DNA of 64,000 nt. Source: Pirellulaceae bacterium (GTDB taxonomy: Bacteria; Planctomycetota; Planctomycetia; Pirellulales; Pirellulaceae). Location of the stretch: positions 447,746 to 511,745 of the forward strand of contig JAGYIQ010000003.1 of assembly GCA_018402565.1 (NCBI GenBank). Reading direction: 5' to 3'. The position numbers and the translations under genes were made by a program. Under the pieces are notes generated by a model. It ran no database searches and was not told the DNA's origin. It worked only from the letters and a program-made list of their open reading frames with translations. Of this stretch, positions 37,097-46,037 are shown piece by piece. The first letter of the stretch is position 1; each line of letters starts with the position of its first letter.

Positions 37097-38044
37097 TTAT
37101 TGGTTATCGTTGTCTTTTCCGATGTCGATTTCCTCACGCCATTCCACCATGGTTTTGTACTTGCCATCTTGAGCCAAATACGAAAGAAAAATCTTCATGG
37201 TATCCACTCCATTTGGCTGAATTGGGCCGAATTTCATTTTCTTAGGAACCCCGCTTTTCACAGAAGACCAGACGATTATTGGGTCATCCGGGGCCGTGTG
37301 TTCGGCAAGGATGTTCAGATTTTCGAAACCTCCATGTGACAAGGACAATTGCGTTAACGGGCGCTGGTTCCAGTCGATTGACTTGAGGTGTTCTTCCAAC
37401 TCCTCAGCTGTAACATTCGCTTTAGATTTTGGTTTCAAAGATCCGTTCTCGATGGCTAGTATAATTAGGGTCGAACCGCTAGCCGTAGATTTAGGCTTCA
37501 AATTCTTGGACGAGCTGGTGTTGTCAAGAGGATCGTTTCCGCCCAACTTGCTGGTAGGAGCCTGAGGCAAGGTTGCAAATTTCTCTGCCGTAACAAGTTT
37601 GACGGATCCGCTAAGCATGAGCACCAACCCGCCAACGTTAGGCGTCTGACTTTCGTAAGCCAACAGGTGCTGATCATTCTCCCATCCACTGTCAAAAAAC
37701 GTGGAGTTCCACAGAACGATGATCTCGCCCTTGCGGACGCGGTCTGCAAATCCAGACAGATCGCGAGTTTGGTTTCCTGCATACAATCCTTCAGGCTCGT
37801 AGTTCATAAACTCATTGAGGCTTGCAGGTGGGCGTGAGTTCACATCGTAGAATTCGTGGAAGTTCAAGCCTGCATTCCTCAATTCATATTTTCGCATCAA
37901 TTGTTCTCGTTCAGGAACCATTACGAAGGCGTAATAGCTCGAAACCGCAATGACGATTGCGCTAAGTGAGCCAACCCATGCCAATTTGGTGAAGCGGGCG
38001 TGTGAACGCTGAGGAGATTCATTCATGGGATCTGTTTTGGGCAT
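37097..38044 (-). CDS. Hypothetical protein with one N-terminal membrane helix
   Basis: One helix (SLSAIVIAVSSYYAFVMV) and a long soluble domain with YELRNAGLNFHEFYDVNSRPPASLNEFM, a pattern seen in planctomycete secreted or membrane-anchored proteins of unknown role. The first ATG (38044) is formed by the attC boundary itself (GTTATGCCC); Met 38026 is the alternative. No attC is clear at its 3' side. Confidence 0.6.
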   Translation of the reverse strand: MPKTDPMNESPQRSHARFTKLAWVGSLSAIVIAVSSYYAFVMVPEREQLMRKYELRNAGLNFHEFYDVNSRPPASLNEFMNYEPEGLYAGNQTRDLSGFADRVRKGEIIVLWNSTFFDSGWENDQHLLAYESQTPNVGGLVLMLSGSVKLVTAEKFATLPQAPTSKLGGNDPLDNTSSSKNLKPKSTASGSTLIILAIENGSLKPKSKANVTAEELEEHLKSIDWNQRPLTQLSLSHGGFENLNILAEHTAPDDPIIVWSSVKSGVPKKMKFGPIQPNGVDTMKIFLSYLAQDGKYKTMVEWREEIDIGKDNDNQ

Positions 38045-38130
38045 AACGGGAAAGATCAACCGGTGCGAGGGTTTGGTTTGGGGTACGGGACACATTGATT
38101 CGAGCACTCGGTTGCACTGGTTTGGTATGC
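38041..38130 (-). repeat. attC site
   Basis: Left core GCATAAC; inverted halves CAACCGGTGCGAG and CACTCGGTTGCAC. The right core reads GGTATGC, not GTTATGC. Its left half recurs in the hybrid site at 40650. Confidence 0.7.
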
Positions 38131-38287
38131 AAGCTTCTTGGGACCGAATGTTGAACCCATGCGAGCCTACTCCGTACACGCGGGTGGCCGCTCGGCAGTC
38201 CCCTGCAAGTATTGTCGCTCACCGATTCGGCAGTCACAACCAGCCCAGTGTTCAATAGTCAACCGCAGTTTTGTCGCGCTGGGAGTG
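38131..38287. other. Cassette without a recognisable gene
   Basis: About 157 bp between two attC sites. A short minus-strand frame starts here but runs into the attC and has no coding signature. Confidence 0.5.
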
Positions 38288-38540
38288 GCATAACGGCCAA
38301 AAATCACCCGGTTGCCGCGGCGTGACTTTGACTTCAGGAAACGCCGGATCGGCAACTCGGGTGCATTTTTTTGTTATGCGCTTCGCCCCGTGGTCCCCCA
38401 GGAGTCCAGGCCAGAGCTAGTCCCTGTCCCAACTGCCGCCACCATTTGTCATTCTGCCCCAACGCCTCGGCAAAGTCAATCTTGATCCCGGCCGCAGAAC
38501 AAAAGGGACCGTGGAGATGCGAGGTATCCAGGAGCATAAC
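38288..38540 (-). repeat. Recurrent ORF-less cassette, copy 2
   Basis: attC at 38288-38378 plus body to the next core at 38534. Read on the minus strand it lies upstream of the short gene-less cassette and the gene at 37097-38044. The TTGACT box is intact and the -10 reads CAGAAT. Confidence 0.85.
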
Positions 38541-38623
38541 GGTTCGGTTCAGCGGGGCCGCGCAAACGACTCTCCACTTCAAAAACGCTCACTCGCGGCC
38601 TCCGTTGCAACCGATGGTTCCCC
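38534..38623 (-). repeat. attC site
   Basis: GCATAAC to GTTCCCC; arms GGGGCCGCG.. and ..CGCGGCCTCC. Follows the stop of the frameshifted gene at 38631. Confidence 0.75.
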
Positions 38624-38630
38624 GCGATTC

Positions 38631-39033
38631 TTATCGGATTCGGTATGTGCCGTCACCTGCGTGGTCGCCGCCAACGTTAGCCCAAATGTACCAGTTTTTG
38701 TCATGTCGTGGTGTTAGTGTCAGACGCAACCCACCGAATGTGTCACGATGTTCGTAGAATCGGATCGCAATTTCATTTTTCCCGGTACGCGCTTGCTCCA
38801 ACTTCGATATCAGTACACGTGAAGCCATATTCTGAGCATTGGACAACCCTGTTCAGGTTCATCTGGATCAGCAGCGAAATGACGCAGCAGGTTTGAGGCA
38901 TCAGGTTGAGCACATACTTCAGTCTTCCATCATGGAAATGAAGGCGGTGCCAAACCGGTCGCTGCTCGTCATCTTCAGGCGGCTCTATAGTCGCACGGAG
39001 GATACTAGCGATTCGTTCGATGTCCCAAGTCAT
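38631..39033 (-). CDS. Hypothetical cassette gene with one frameshift
   Basis: ATG 39033 opens MTWDIERIASILRATIEPP and about 60 residues, then the frame must shift by one base near 38848 to continue as LSNAQNMASRVLISKLEQAR to the stop at 38631, next to the attC. Total about 134 residues, family unknown. Either a young pseudogene or a sequence error. Confidence 0.55.
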
Positions 39034-39049
39034 TCAGGTTTCATCAGTC

Positions 39050-39308
39050 GGGGAACGGCCAAAAATCACCCGGTTGCCGCGGAGTGACTTTGCCTTCAGC
39101 AAACGCCCGATCGGCAACTCGGGTGCATTTTTTTGTTATGCGCTTCGCCCCGTGGTCCCCCAGGAGTCCAGGCCAGAGCTAGTCCCTGTCCCAACTGCCG
39201 CCACCATTTGTCATTCTGCCCCAACGCCTCGGCAAAGTCAATCTTGATCCCGGCCGCAGAACAAAAGGGACCGTGGAGATTTGAGGGATCTGGAGTGCTA
39301 GATATAAC
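39050..39308 (-). repeat. Recurrent ORF-less cassette, copy 3
   Basis: attC at 39050-39141 with left core GGGGAAC. The body ends at an altered boundary (GTGCTAGATATAAC instead of GGAGCATAAC). It sits 17 bp upstream of the gene at 38631-39033. Confidence 0.85.
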
Positions 39309-39318
39309 TTAACGGCGA

Positions 39319-39798
39319 TCAAGTACCGTCCTCTTTTCTTACTCGCGGCCTGTCAGTTTGGCTCTCTGGTTCAAAACAACTGTACGGATACCAGCGATGC
39401 TTGCCCTGATTGTTGCAAATCCGGACAAGCTGACGGCCCTCATCTGTCTTAAGTTTCCGATACTTTTTGCCAATCGTCAACTGGTCCGCAAATCCCTCAA
39501 CTGAATTACACGCTAAGTATCGACGGCCATTCCTCCACGGGTGATCATTCGGCACCTCGAGCCCGCCCTCATACGCCCAATGTCTGACACGTATCCACAG
39601 ATCATAGTAGCCCGATCCCGGAGACTCGATATCTTCGAGGCGTTGAAGAAAACTGTCGAATTCGGTTTGCGAGACACTGCCTCGATGCTGCAACACCAGC
39701 CATTCTCGTGTCATCGCAGCGCCAATAGAGTACTGCGAATCAGGCTGTTCGTTCGACAATCGCTCGAAGTAAGCTAGTAGTTCCTCATTCTCATTCAT
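39319..39798 (-). CDS. Hypothetical soluble protein
   Basis: From Met 39798 (MNENEELLAYFERLSNEQ), 159 residues, with WIRVRHWAYEGGLEVPNDHPW and a basic, aromatic C-terminal half. Not recognised. Its start lies 4 bp after the stop of the lipoprotein gene, so both are in one cassette. The boundary after its stop is degraded. Confidence 0.6.
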   Translation of the reverse strand: MNENEELLAYFERLSNEQPDSQYSIGAAMTREWLVLQHRGSVSQTEFDSFLQRLEDIESPGSGYYDLWIRVRHWAYEGGLEVPNDHPWRNGRRYLACNSVEGFADQLTIGKKYRKLKTDEGRQLVRICNNQGKHRWYPYSCFEPESQTDRPRVRKEDGT

Positions 39799-39802
39799 CA
39801 AG

Positions 39803-40033
39803 CTACCCAATCTCCTCGGCGAACGACAGCGATAACCCAGTCCCAAGAACCAAGTTGCCATGCGACAGCTCGCCGTCAGCTGGCAACGACGAGGTGTCAA
39901 AGTCACACTCCAGCGAATAGATCGTTACCGAGTCAGATTCGCCAGGAAGGATCGACGTGTCCGGCTGGCAACCGGTGGATGCGAAGAACATGACTGCCAA
40001 GATCGAAATGCTTCGACAACTCATTGGACGCAT
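39803..40033 (-). CDS. Small lipoprotein
   Basis: The signal MSCRSISILAVMFFASTGC ends in a lipobox (STGC), followed by about 55 residues (CQPDTSILPGESDSVTIYSL...). Met 40033 or 40024 may start it. No family recognised. First gene of a two-gene cassette. Confidence 0.6.
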   Translation of the reverse strand: MRPMSCRSISILAVMFFASTGCQPDTSILPGESDSVTIYSLECDFDTSSLPADGELSHGNLVLGTGLSLSFAEEIG

Positions 40034-40045
40034 GACTTTTTCAAG

Positions 40046-40135
40046 GACGAACGACAGCGGTAACGGGGCTGTCGCTAAAAAACATGATTTCACAACCAGC
40101 TCAATCGGCGGCTCCCGTTCACCGCGTTGTTCGCC
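40046..40135 (-). repeat. attC site
   Basis: GACGAAC to GTTCGCC; arms CAGCGGTAACGGG and CCCGTTCACCGCG. Follows the stop of the gene at 40139 by 3 bp. Confidence 0.8.
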
Positions 40136-40138
40136 GTC

Positions 40139-40630
40139 TCACTCGAGTTCATAAGGAGGGACGATGTGGTGGATCAACAGCATGATGTTCTCATACGTGC
40201 CATGAGAGATTTCCCCAATTCGATCATTCTCGAGCAACATGTTAAACGCAAGTAGGATCGTGCAGATACACTGTTTGTCGATGCAGGCAGCAGTAAATGA
40301 GAACGGAAAGATAATCATCTCTCGATTCGGCGAGATCATCGCAACTTCGTTGAACTCGTCATCGATTACGACATCGGCCCAATACCAGTTGAATTGCCGA
40401 GCCATCTGCGCACCCCAAAGAGCGCCTAGCACAAGGTGCGGATTCTCGTCGTCCGCAACCGGCGTCGGTCTCTCAAACACCAAGTCGACCACAGTGTCGT
40501 TCACCTTTTGCATTATGGCCAGGGGTGAATCCGTCTTTAGGTCTACGTCGAGTAGGGCAGCAGCGTCACCAATAACAGCCTCGATGAGATTGAGACGTTC
40601 TTGAGCTGGCGGCGATTCGTGGACTTTCAT
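40139..40630 (-). CDS. Cassette protein, related to the gene at 48812
   Basis: 163 soluble residues. The centre LVLGALWGAQMARQFNWYWADVV, then MISPNREMIIFPFSF, aligns in pattern with LGVLWSWQLVINYEWHWCAV and CVILPVQYF of the product at 48812-49357, so both belong to one unknown family. Start 20 bp inside the cassette boundary, stop 3 bp from attC: textbook cassette layout. Confidence 0.65.
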   Translation of the reverse strand: MKVHESPPAQERLNLIEAVIGDAAALLDVDLKTDSPLAIMQKVNDTVVDLVFERPTPVADDENPHLVLGALWGAQMARQFNWYWADVVIDDEFNEVAMISPNREMIIFPFSFTAACIDKQCICTILLAFNMLLENDRIGEISHGTYENIMLLIHHIVPPYELE

Positions 40631-40649
40631 GATACACTCTTACTTGGCG

Positions 40650-40906
40650 GCGAACGAGACAGGTCAACCGGTGCGAGGGTTTGGGTTTCGGGTACGGAAC
40701 ACGGTATTTCCCAATCGGCAACTCGGGTGCATTTTTTTGCCATGAGCTTCGCCCCGTGGCCCACCAGGAGTCCAGGTCAAACCTAGCCCCAGGCCAAACC
40801 GCCGGCCGCACTTGTCATTTTGCCCCAGCCCCTCCGCAAAGTCAATCTCGATCCCGGCCGCAGAACAACAGGGACCGTGGAGACTTGAAGGATCTAGGAG
40901 CATAAC
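40650..40906 (-). repeat. Recurrent ORF-less cassette, copy 4, with a hybrid attC
   Basis: The attC (40650-40745) has a left half like the site at 38041 (CAACCGGTGCGAGGGTTTGG) and a right half like the common type (CAATCGGCAACTCGGGTGCA). The right core is GCCATGA. The body carries the conserved promoter-like pair. 20 bp upstream of the gene at 40139-40630. Confidence 0.8.
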
Positions 40907-40990
40907 GGCCAAAAATCACCCGGTTGCCGCGGGGTGACATTGACTTCAGAACACGCCCGATTGGCAACTCAGGTGCATTTTATGGCTATT
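40900..40990 (-). repeat. attC site, common type, altered core
   Basis: Nearly the common sequence, but the right core reads GGCTATT instead of GTTATnn. It follows the frameshifted DUF6000-like gene. Confidence 0.75.
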
Positions 40991-41629
40991 CGACGATTTG
41001 GGCGAGCCTGTTGACTATTTCTATTTTCTGACCGAACCATTGGGTAGCCTCGGCAATGGGAACATCTGCATTTCTCGCAGCATTAAAGTCAGCCCAAAGC
41101 GCTCGAAACTCGTCGATGTTTGCCGTTCTGTTTATTTGATCACAGTGTCTCACTGCACCAAGTACGTCCGCTTGATCAAATGCCAAATCTGGGCGACGCA
41201 AATAATGGTGAAGGTATTTTTTGAGGTAATCAAGAGACTCGGAGTATTGATGCGAGCAAGTGCAAGCGCGTAGCCGCTACCTGCGTAACACAGGTCAGAT
41301 CGGAGGAGCAGCTTTCCGATATGGTCGCAGTGATGAGCCATACGTTTTATCGCAACGAAGTACGCCGCCGTAATCCTTGGACGCCAGTTTCGTTGCGTCA
41401 GCAATTCAGTGATCAATTGGTCGTCGATTTCTGCGGCGATCTGTCGGAAACACGACTCAAAGGTACAGTACTTGTAAACGAGGTTAGTCAAGTAGAAAGG
41501 CTTGACCCATTTGTCGACGTATTCCTGAGACGGCATCTCGTCGGAATTGGGGACGACGAGTTTTGCGAATTCTCCGGCACGAGCAATCGCAGCAGCCCCA
41601 AACTCATATTCGTGGGATGTGTCGTTCAA
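40986..41629 (-). pseudogene. DUF6000-like gene with a frameshift
   Basis: The first part (TTG 41629, no ATG in frame) has YVDKWVKPFYLTNLVYKYC, WRPRITAAYFVAIKRMAHH and LLLRSDLCYAGSGYALALARI. After a one-base shift near 41225 it continues DYLKKYLHHYLRRPDLAFDQ and RALWADFNAARN to 40986. Together this matches the DUF6000 pattern as I remember it; function unknown. The lesion could be decay or a sequence error. Confidence 0.6.
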
Positions 41630-41641
41630 TGGAGTTAGTCG

Positions 41642-41731
41642 AATAACGATAGCCGTAACCGGGCGGCGACGATTGATCTCCCATTTCAAAAACGGCCGAC
41701 TTCGCCGCTCCGGTTCACGGCTTGGTTAGCC
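41642..41731 (-). repeat. attC site
   Basis: GAATAAC to GTTAGCC; arms GCCGTAACCGGGCGGCG and CGCCGCTCCGGTTCACGG. Follows the DUF4272-like gene. Confidence 0.82.
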
Positions 41732-41738
41732 CCAGCCA

Positions 41739-42379
41739 TCACGTTGAGACATCTACGTCATCCCACGGAATGTCCGATTGCGTTATCCAGTTTATCGCAT
41801 GGAGCCGATTCAGTGTAACATACTCGCCTTGGCCGTTCGGCGGCTTTCGGCCATTTAGCCTGCATCGCGGACTGCCCAGTGAATCCGGTAAAGGCGATCG
41901 GTCTCGCGGTAGAGCGACTCGGCGTCCTGCATATCCGTGGCCGCAAGGAACGCCGAGGGATCTTCGCCGGGTTTGGGAAACATGTGAACCAATCTTTCCG
42001 TGCAACGCTCGAAGTGATCAACATTAGGGATCATCTTCAGTGCCCACGCGAATTCCCACAGAGCCTCCGGCAGCGTGCGTTCGAACATGGCTTTTTGCGT
42101 TTCACTAGGATTCCGCTCGTCAATCAGTGAAATTTCGTTTTGTGTGCAGAATTCGCGTAGCCCGAGATTGTCAATCCACGGTACGACTAGGTCGTATTTG
42201 GCACCATAAGCGCGACCGCAAACGCTTGCGAGGATCAAACAACGACGCCGCACGTCTTTCGACGACGCAATTCGCAGTGCGGCGAAGTCTTCAATCTGCG
42301 GCAGATTCGGATTGAATGGATAGCCGCGATTTTTAAGGAATGCTTCGGTTTCGGCTTTCAGGTCCGTCGCAGTAATCAT
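41739..42379 (-). pseudogene. DUF4272-like gene with a frameshift
   Basis: ATG 42379 opens MITATDLKAETEAFLKNRGY. Typical DUF4272 blocks follow: DVRRRCLILASVCGRAYG, LPEALWEFAWALKMIPN and LYRIHWAVRDA. The frame then breaks near 41860 and continues NGRKPPNG and NRLHAINWITQSDIPWDDVD to 41739, the normal family end. DUF4272 function is unknown, though members occur beside toxin loci. One base restores the whole protein (about 210 residues). Confidence 0.75.
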
Positions 42380-42388
42380 GGTTTAGGG

Positions 42389-42644
42389 GGCTAACGGCCA
42401 AAAATCACCCGGTTGCCGCGGCGTGACTTTGACTTCAGGAAACGCCCGATCGGCAACTCGGGTACATTTTTTTGTTATGCGCTTCGCCCCGTGGCCCCCC
42501 AGGAGTCCAGGCCAGACCTAGCCTCAGGCCCAACCGCCGCCGCCAACATTTGTCATTTTGCCCCAACGCGTCGGCTAAGTCAATCTAGATCCCAGCCGCA
42601 GAATTAAAGGGGCCGTTGAGATCTGAAGGGTTTAGGAGCATAAC
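42389..42644 (-). repeat. Recurrent ORF-less cassette, copy 5
   Basis: attC 42389-42480 (left core GGCTAAC). 9 bp upstream of the DUF4272-like start. The body has a few private changes (CGTCGGCTAAGTCAATCTAG), yet TTGACT is kept. Confidence 0.85.
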
Positions 42645-42728
42645 GCGGGCAATCACCCGGTCGCGACGAAAGTTTGTCCATTGTCACAACGCCCGGCTTC
42701 GCGACTCGGGTGCATTGCGTTGTTATTT
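42638..42728 (-). repeat. attC site
   Basis: GCATAAC to GTTATTT; arms CACCCGGTCGCGA and TCGCGACTCGGGTG. Confidence 0.82.
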
Positions 42729-42854
42729 GGCTGCGCCCCACCGTCAGCTATGGGAGTCAGGATTCGGGACTCTCAGGCCATGCAGACGGTCGGTTCAATC
42801 TGGTTTCGATACCCCGTTCTGCATCGTACGTGGCAGGCGGTTACGTGGCATTGT

Positions 42855-43049
42855 CTATTCTGGTGGTCGAGCCGACGCTCGCCATTCGGCAATCAAGAGA
42901 AGCGCTGCGATAACAGCACCAATGCCTATAGCCGCCGGACGAATCACCTTCATAGTGTACGCAGTCCAAAATAGGTCAGCGGCACCAAGCAGAACCAGCA
43001 AACCGATCACGAGATAGACGACCGAGTATTTTCGCGGGATGAACGGCAT
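42855..43049 (-). CDS. Small membrane protein
   Basis: 64 residues with two hydrophobic helices (VVYLVIGLLVLLGAADLFW and PAAIGIGAVIAALLLIAEW). About 125 bp of gene-free DNA separates its stop from the attC at 42638. Function unknown. Confidence 0.55.
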   Translation of the reverse strand: MPFIPRKYSVVYLVIGLLVLLGAADLFWTAYTMKVIRPAAIGIGAVIAALLLIAEWRASARPPE

Positions 43050-43112
43050 GCAGGAGGTCCTCGTCGGGAAGCGATCTGCGCCGTGGCAAATCTACGTTGT
43101 GATTCTTTATCC

Positions 43113-43202
43113 AAATAACGTCACCAATCACCCGGCGGCGACGAAAGATTGTCCATTTGTAAACGCCCGACTTTGCCGCTCGGGTGCATTGGATCGTTAT
43201 CC
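43113..43202 (-). repeat. attC site
   Basis: AAATAAC to GTTATCC; arms CACCCGGCGGCGA and TGCCGCTCGGGTG. Follows the TPR lipoprotein gene. Confidence 0.82.
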
Positions 43203-43224
43203 CGTTCGAGGAATGCGTTGCGAC

Positions 43225-43545
43225 CTATTCTTCACCGGCTGCCGCCTCGGCATTGGGACTTTGCTTCTTCAGATCAGCAAGGAATTGCCTCGCCTCATCA
43301 GCAACATCGGACTTTGGGTAAAGGGTAATCAGTTCGTTGAGTACCTCTATTGCCTGTTCTGACTCGCCATCTTTTTGCAATTCCTTGGCCCCGGAAAGGA
43401 AGTTCGCTGCATGTCTTTCGTTCAGCCCGTCTGGAATTTGCACGGTTGGTGCCGGATTGGGGCCGCCGCCCACAGGATTCTGTGTGCCGCACCCAGTCAT
43501 GATGAGCGGAAAGATCAGAAGAAGTGATCCGGATAAGGTTTTCAT
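43225..43545 (-). CDS. Small lipoprotein with a TPR-like segment
   Basis: From Met 43545 a signal MKTLSGSLLLIFPLIMTGC ends in a lipobox. The mature part has one TPR-like helix pair (AANFLSGAKELQKDGESEQAIEVLNELI) as in outer-membrane assembly or tol-pal-type helpers. 106 residues. Role unknown. Confidence 0.65.
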   Translation of the reverse strand: MKTLSGSLLLIFPLIMTGCGTQNPVGGGPNPAPTVQIPDGLNERHAANFLSGAKELQKDGESEQAIEVLNELITLYPKSDVADEARQFLADLKKQSPNAEAAAGEE

Positions 43546-43708
43546 TTTGCGACGCCGCCATGTTCGAGCAAGAAGGAAAGTTTGCGTTCGCATTGCTGTT
43601 CGTAAATGCGGAGCAAATATTGCCGGTTTTGTGGAGCATTTCCTAGATCCGTCGGCGAACGAAAGTTCAGCGTTTGGCCCGATCGCTCGCTTTACCGTGC
43701 GGTTAGCG

Positions 43709-43958
43709 GGATAACGTCCAAAATTCACCCAGTTGCCGCGGCGTGACTTTGACGTCAGGACACGCCCGATCGGCAACTCGGGTGCCTTTTTTTTATGCGC
43801 TTCGCCCCGTGCCCCCCAGGAGCCCAGGCCAGACCTAGACCCAGGCCCAACCGCCGCCACCATTTGTCATTCTGCCCCAACCCCTCGGCAAAGTCAATCT
43901 AGATCCCGGCCGCAGACCAGAAGGGACCGTCAACACTTGAGAGATCTAGGAGCATAAC
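43709..43958 (-). repeat. Recurrent ORF-less cassette, copy 6
   Basis: attC 43709-43798 lacks the GTT of its right core (TTTTTTTTATGC), so it may be inactive. The body is conserved. It lies about 160 bp upstream of the TPR lipoprotein start. Confidence 0.82.
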
Positions 43959-44042
43959 GGCCGCCATCACCGGGTGGCGGCAGTAGACTTTGATTTAACA
44001 AAAAGATGGCCACCGCCACTCTGGTGCATGGATTGGTTCGTC
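43952..44042 (-). repeat. attC site
   Basis: GCATAAC to GTTCGTC; arms CATCACCGGGTGGCGG and CCACCGCCACTCTGGTG. Follows the SUKH pseudogene. Confidence 0.8.
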
Positions 44043-44062
44043 AAGGACTCTGTTTTCAGTTC

Positions 44063-44507
44063 TCAAAAATGAACGAGTTCCAGTAGTTCAGTAAACGTTT
44101 CCGCAAGATAAAACGTGTTTCCAAGTTCTTCTGAGGAACCAGGAAGTGCATGTTGATGATCCCAATAGTAGATACTCGGTTCTGACGACGTACCCAGGAT
44201 AAACATCGCGCCCGCCGGGATCACGTCCAATCACAATAGAATCCCTCAGGCATTTCGTCTTTCCATTCTTCGGTTGAGAACCGCATGTCAAGTCCTGGTT
44301 CATCGTGGATACCGTAGAGTACGTCCAATACAACGCCAGTTCCACAGCCTCTTAGGTACAAACCACGTTTGCTTGGGATGCCCCATTGTATTCCATCAAG
44401 AACTGACGGTAATCAGCCGGAAGTTTGATCGAACTACTGCAGCTTCATATTCCGGCGAGGGCATCTGGGTTACACTTGTTGCCGAAAGGTCTGAAGCTTA
44501 TAGACAT
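44063..44507 (-). pseudogene. SUKH (SMI1/KNR4) immunity-type gene with several frameshifts
   Basis: Pieces in different frames join into a SUKH protein: MSISFRPFGNKCNPDALAG, KLPADYRQFLMEYNG, GIPSKRGLYLRGCGTGVVLD, FSTEEWKDEMPEGF, IVIGRDPGG, AMFILGTSSEPSIYYWDHQH and FYLAETFTELLELVHF, then a stop 20 bp from attC. At least three or four single-base shifts are needed. SUKH proteins neutralise polymorphic toxins; this copy seems dead unless the sequence is faulty. Confidence 0.75.
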
Positions 44508-44527
44508 ACTTGCCGTACTGCCGCCTT

Positions 44528-44619
44528 GACGAACGGCCAAAAATCATCCGGTTGCCGCGGGGGGACTTTGACTTCAGGAAACGTCCGATCGGCAACTCGG
44601 GTGCATTTTTTTGTTATTT
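44528..44619 (-). repeat. attC site, common type, attached to a gene
   Basis: Same sequence as the sites of the recurrent cassette, but here it follows the DUF4375 gene directly (the stop codon lies in the GTTATTT core). Confidence 0.85.
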
Positions 44620-45045
44620 GGCTTCTTCGGGAATCAGTTCGATCAATTTGTCATCAATCATCCAGAGGCCACCATCATCAGCCACCGTTTGTTCGATCGC
44701 GGCGAGTATACCCGATCCATCGGGCAATTTGTTTTCATGGACGTTTCCAGAATGCTGGTTGTAAAAGCCTCTGTCATGCAAGATGGAATGCGCCTTGCGA
44801 AATGCCGTGGCGAGCGCAGTAAATTCCAATTGCTCAAGCACGCCAATGGAAAACAACAGTTCGTCTTCCGTTAACAGTTGGTCGAATACCGAATCAAAAC
44901 CATTGATGTCAATCTGGCAACGGATTGAGAGCAAGTGAAAAATGGCTCGGTCATACTCGGGAAGCAAATCTGGACGTCCGCCGGGTTCGTTCACGGCGGA
45001 AATGATCCTATTGAACCGTGCGGCAATGTAGTCAGTTGCGTCCAT
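44614..45045 (-). CDS. DUF4375 / DMP19-like protein
   Basis: 143 residues. The pattern IRCQIDINGFDSVFDQLL, IGVLEQLEFTALATAFRKAHSIL is that of the DUF4375 domain found in DNA-mimic protein DMP19 and in immunity-like proteins. The usual NGG motif is reduced to NG. The stop TAA overlaps the attC core. Function in this host is unknown. Confidence 0.7.
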   Translation of the reverse strand: MDATDYIAARFNRIISAVNEPGGRPDLLPEYDRAIFHLLSIRCQIDINGFDSVFDQLLTEDELLFSIGVLEQLEFTALATAFRKAHSILHDRGFYNQHSGNVHENKLPDGSGILAAIEQTVADDGGLWMIDDKLIELIPEEAK

Positions 45046-45054
45046 GTTCTTGCC

Positions 45055-45146
45055 AAATAACTACCGCAATCACGGGGCGGCGGGAGTTGATTTTGTTTTT
45101 AAAAATCCGCTGGCCACCGCCGCTCTCTTGCATGCGATGGTTCGGC
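45055..45146 (-). repeat. attC site
   Basis: AAATAAC to GTTCGGC; arms GGGGCGGCGGGAG and CCACCGCCGCTCTC. About 30 bp lie between it and the stop of the gene at 45179. Confidence 0.78.
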
Positions 45147-45178
45147 CCGCCTTGTTGCCTGGGCACTGCAACAACCGG

Positions 45179-45712
45179 TTATTTGAAGACATCCACAAGG
45201 CGTTGAGCTTCTGACTTAGACGAGAAGTATCCAACGGTTGGGGCAAACGTTTCGGCTCGTGCCTGCACGGGGACAGACTCCTTGGACTTGTCCTTTTCGT
45301 AACGGTGCAGCCCCCAATGCTTGCCGTCCGCCAGAACCGTTAGCAGTCGCATCTCGTTGCCTTCAAACGAATCGGCCAGGTCATTGCGAGCCTTTTCAGT
45401 GAGGCGTAGTTCCACCATGTATTTAATACCCAAACCACTTTTGCTATAGTCTTGCGTGTGAAGCCTCGCCTCCGAGACCTCGGTCTTGGTGAGGACGAGG
45501 GCCGGTTTCTTGTGCGGGTATACGGTGTCCTTCGATGGATCGTAGCCCTTCACGAACCCCTTTTCAGCAGTCAAGCCCTCGACATGCGTTCTCTCTACCC
45601 AGCGAAGTTCCACTTTGATCTTAGGTTTCTCGGGTGGATCCTGGCCAAATAAGGCGGGAATGGTGATGAAGTACGCAACGAGAACCAGTAGCACATGAAT
45701 GTACCATGCCAT
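45179..45712 (-). CDS. Exported protein with SecD P1-like domain
   Basis: A signal peptide (HVLLVLVAYFITIPALFGQ) is followed by a domain with KVELRWVE, VYPHKKPALVLTKTEVSEARL and VELRLTEKARNDLADSFEGN, similar in pattern to the P1 periplasmic domain of SecD (ligand or partner-binding head). 177 residues. It cannot translocate protein alone; role unknown. Confidence 0.6.
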   Translation of the reverse strand: MAWYIHVLLVLVAYFITIPALFGQDPPEKPKIKVELRWVERTHVEGLTAEKGFVKGYDPSKDTVYPHKKPALVLTKTEVSEARLHTQDYSKSGLGIKYMVELRLTEKARNDLADSFEGNEMRLLTVLADGKHWGLHRYEKDKSKESVPVQARAETFAPTVGYFSSKSEAQRLVDVFK

Positions 45713-45792
45713 GCTTGCTTTCCTCCGATAGGGTCAAAAAAATTCAGGACACATACCTGCAACTTTCTGGGGGCCGGATGATTCCGCCGATC

Positions 45793-45876
45793 GGGGACGA
45801 TCAGCGGGCGGCGGGAGTTGACTCACCACCGTCAGAAACGTCGTCACCGCCGCTCCGTTGCATCGGTTGGTTCGTC
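45793..45876 (-). repeat. attC site
   Basis: Left core degraded (GGGGACG), right core GTTCGTC; arms GGGCGGCGGGAG and CACCGCCGCTCCG. The antitoxin frame reads into it. Confidence 0.7.
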
Positions 45877-46037
45877 GTCTTACCCTGCCAAAATGCTCGG
45901 CCAGACGCTTGCGCACGACGTTGCGCGTCGGCAGCGATAGCAGCAATGTCGCCACCGAATCGGTCTGATATCTCGCGTCGGATGCGGTGGATTTCTTCAA
46001 TTGGCGTTTCAGTCGTCGATTTCTGAATCATTTCCAA
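45801..46037 (-). CDS. Antitoxin of the PIN-domain toxin
   Basis: 78 residues, of which about 50 are native (IEEIHRIRREISDRFGGDIAAIAADAQRRAQ, the pattern of small antitoxins that accompany PIN proteins); the last 25 are encoded by the attC. It starts inside the toxin's 3' end (29-bp overlap), toxin first, so translation is coupled. Confidence 0.7.
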   Translation of the reverse strand: MEMIQKSTTETPIEEIHRIRREISDRFGGDIAAIAADAQRRAQASGRAFWQGKTTNQPMQRSGGDDVSDGGESTPAAR

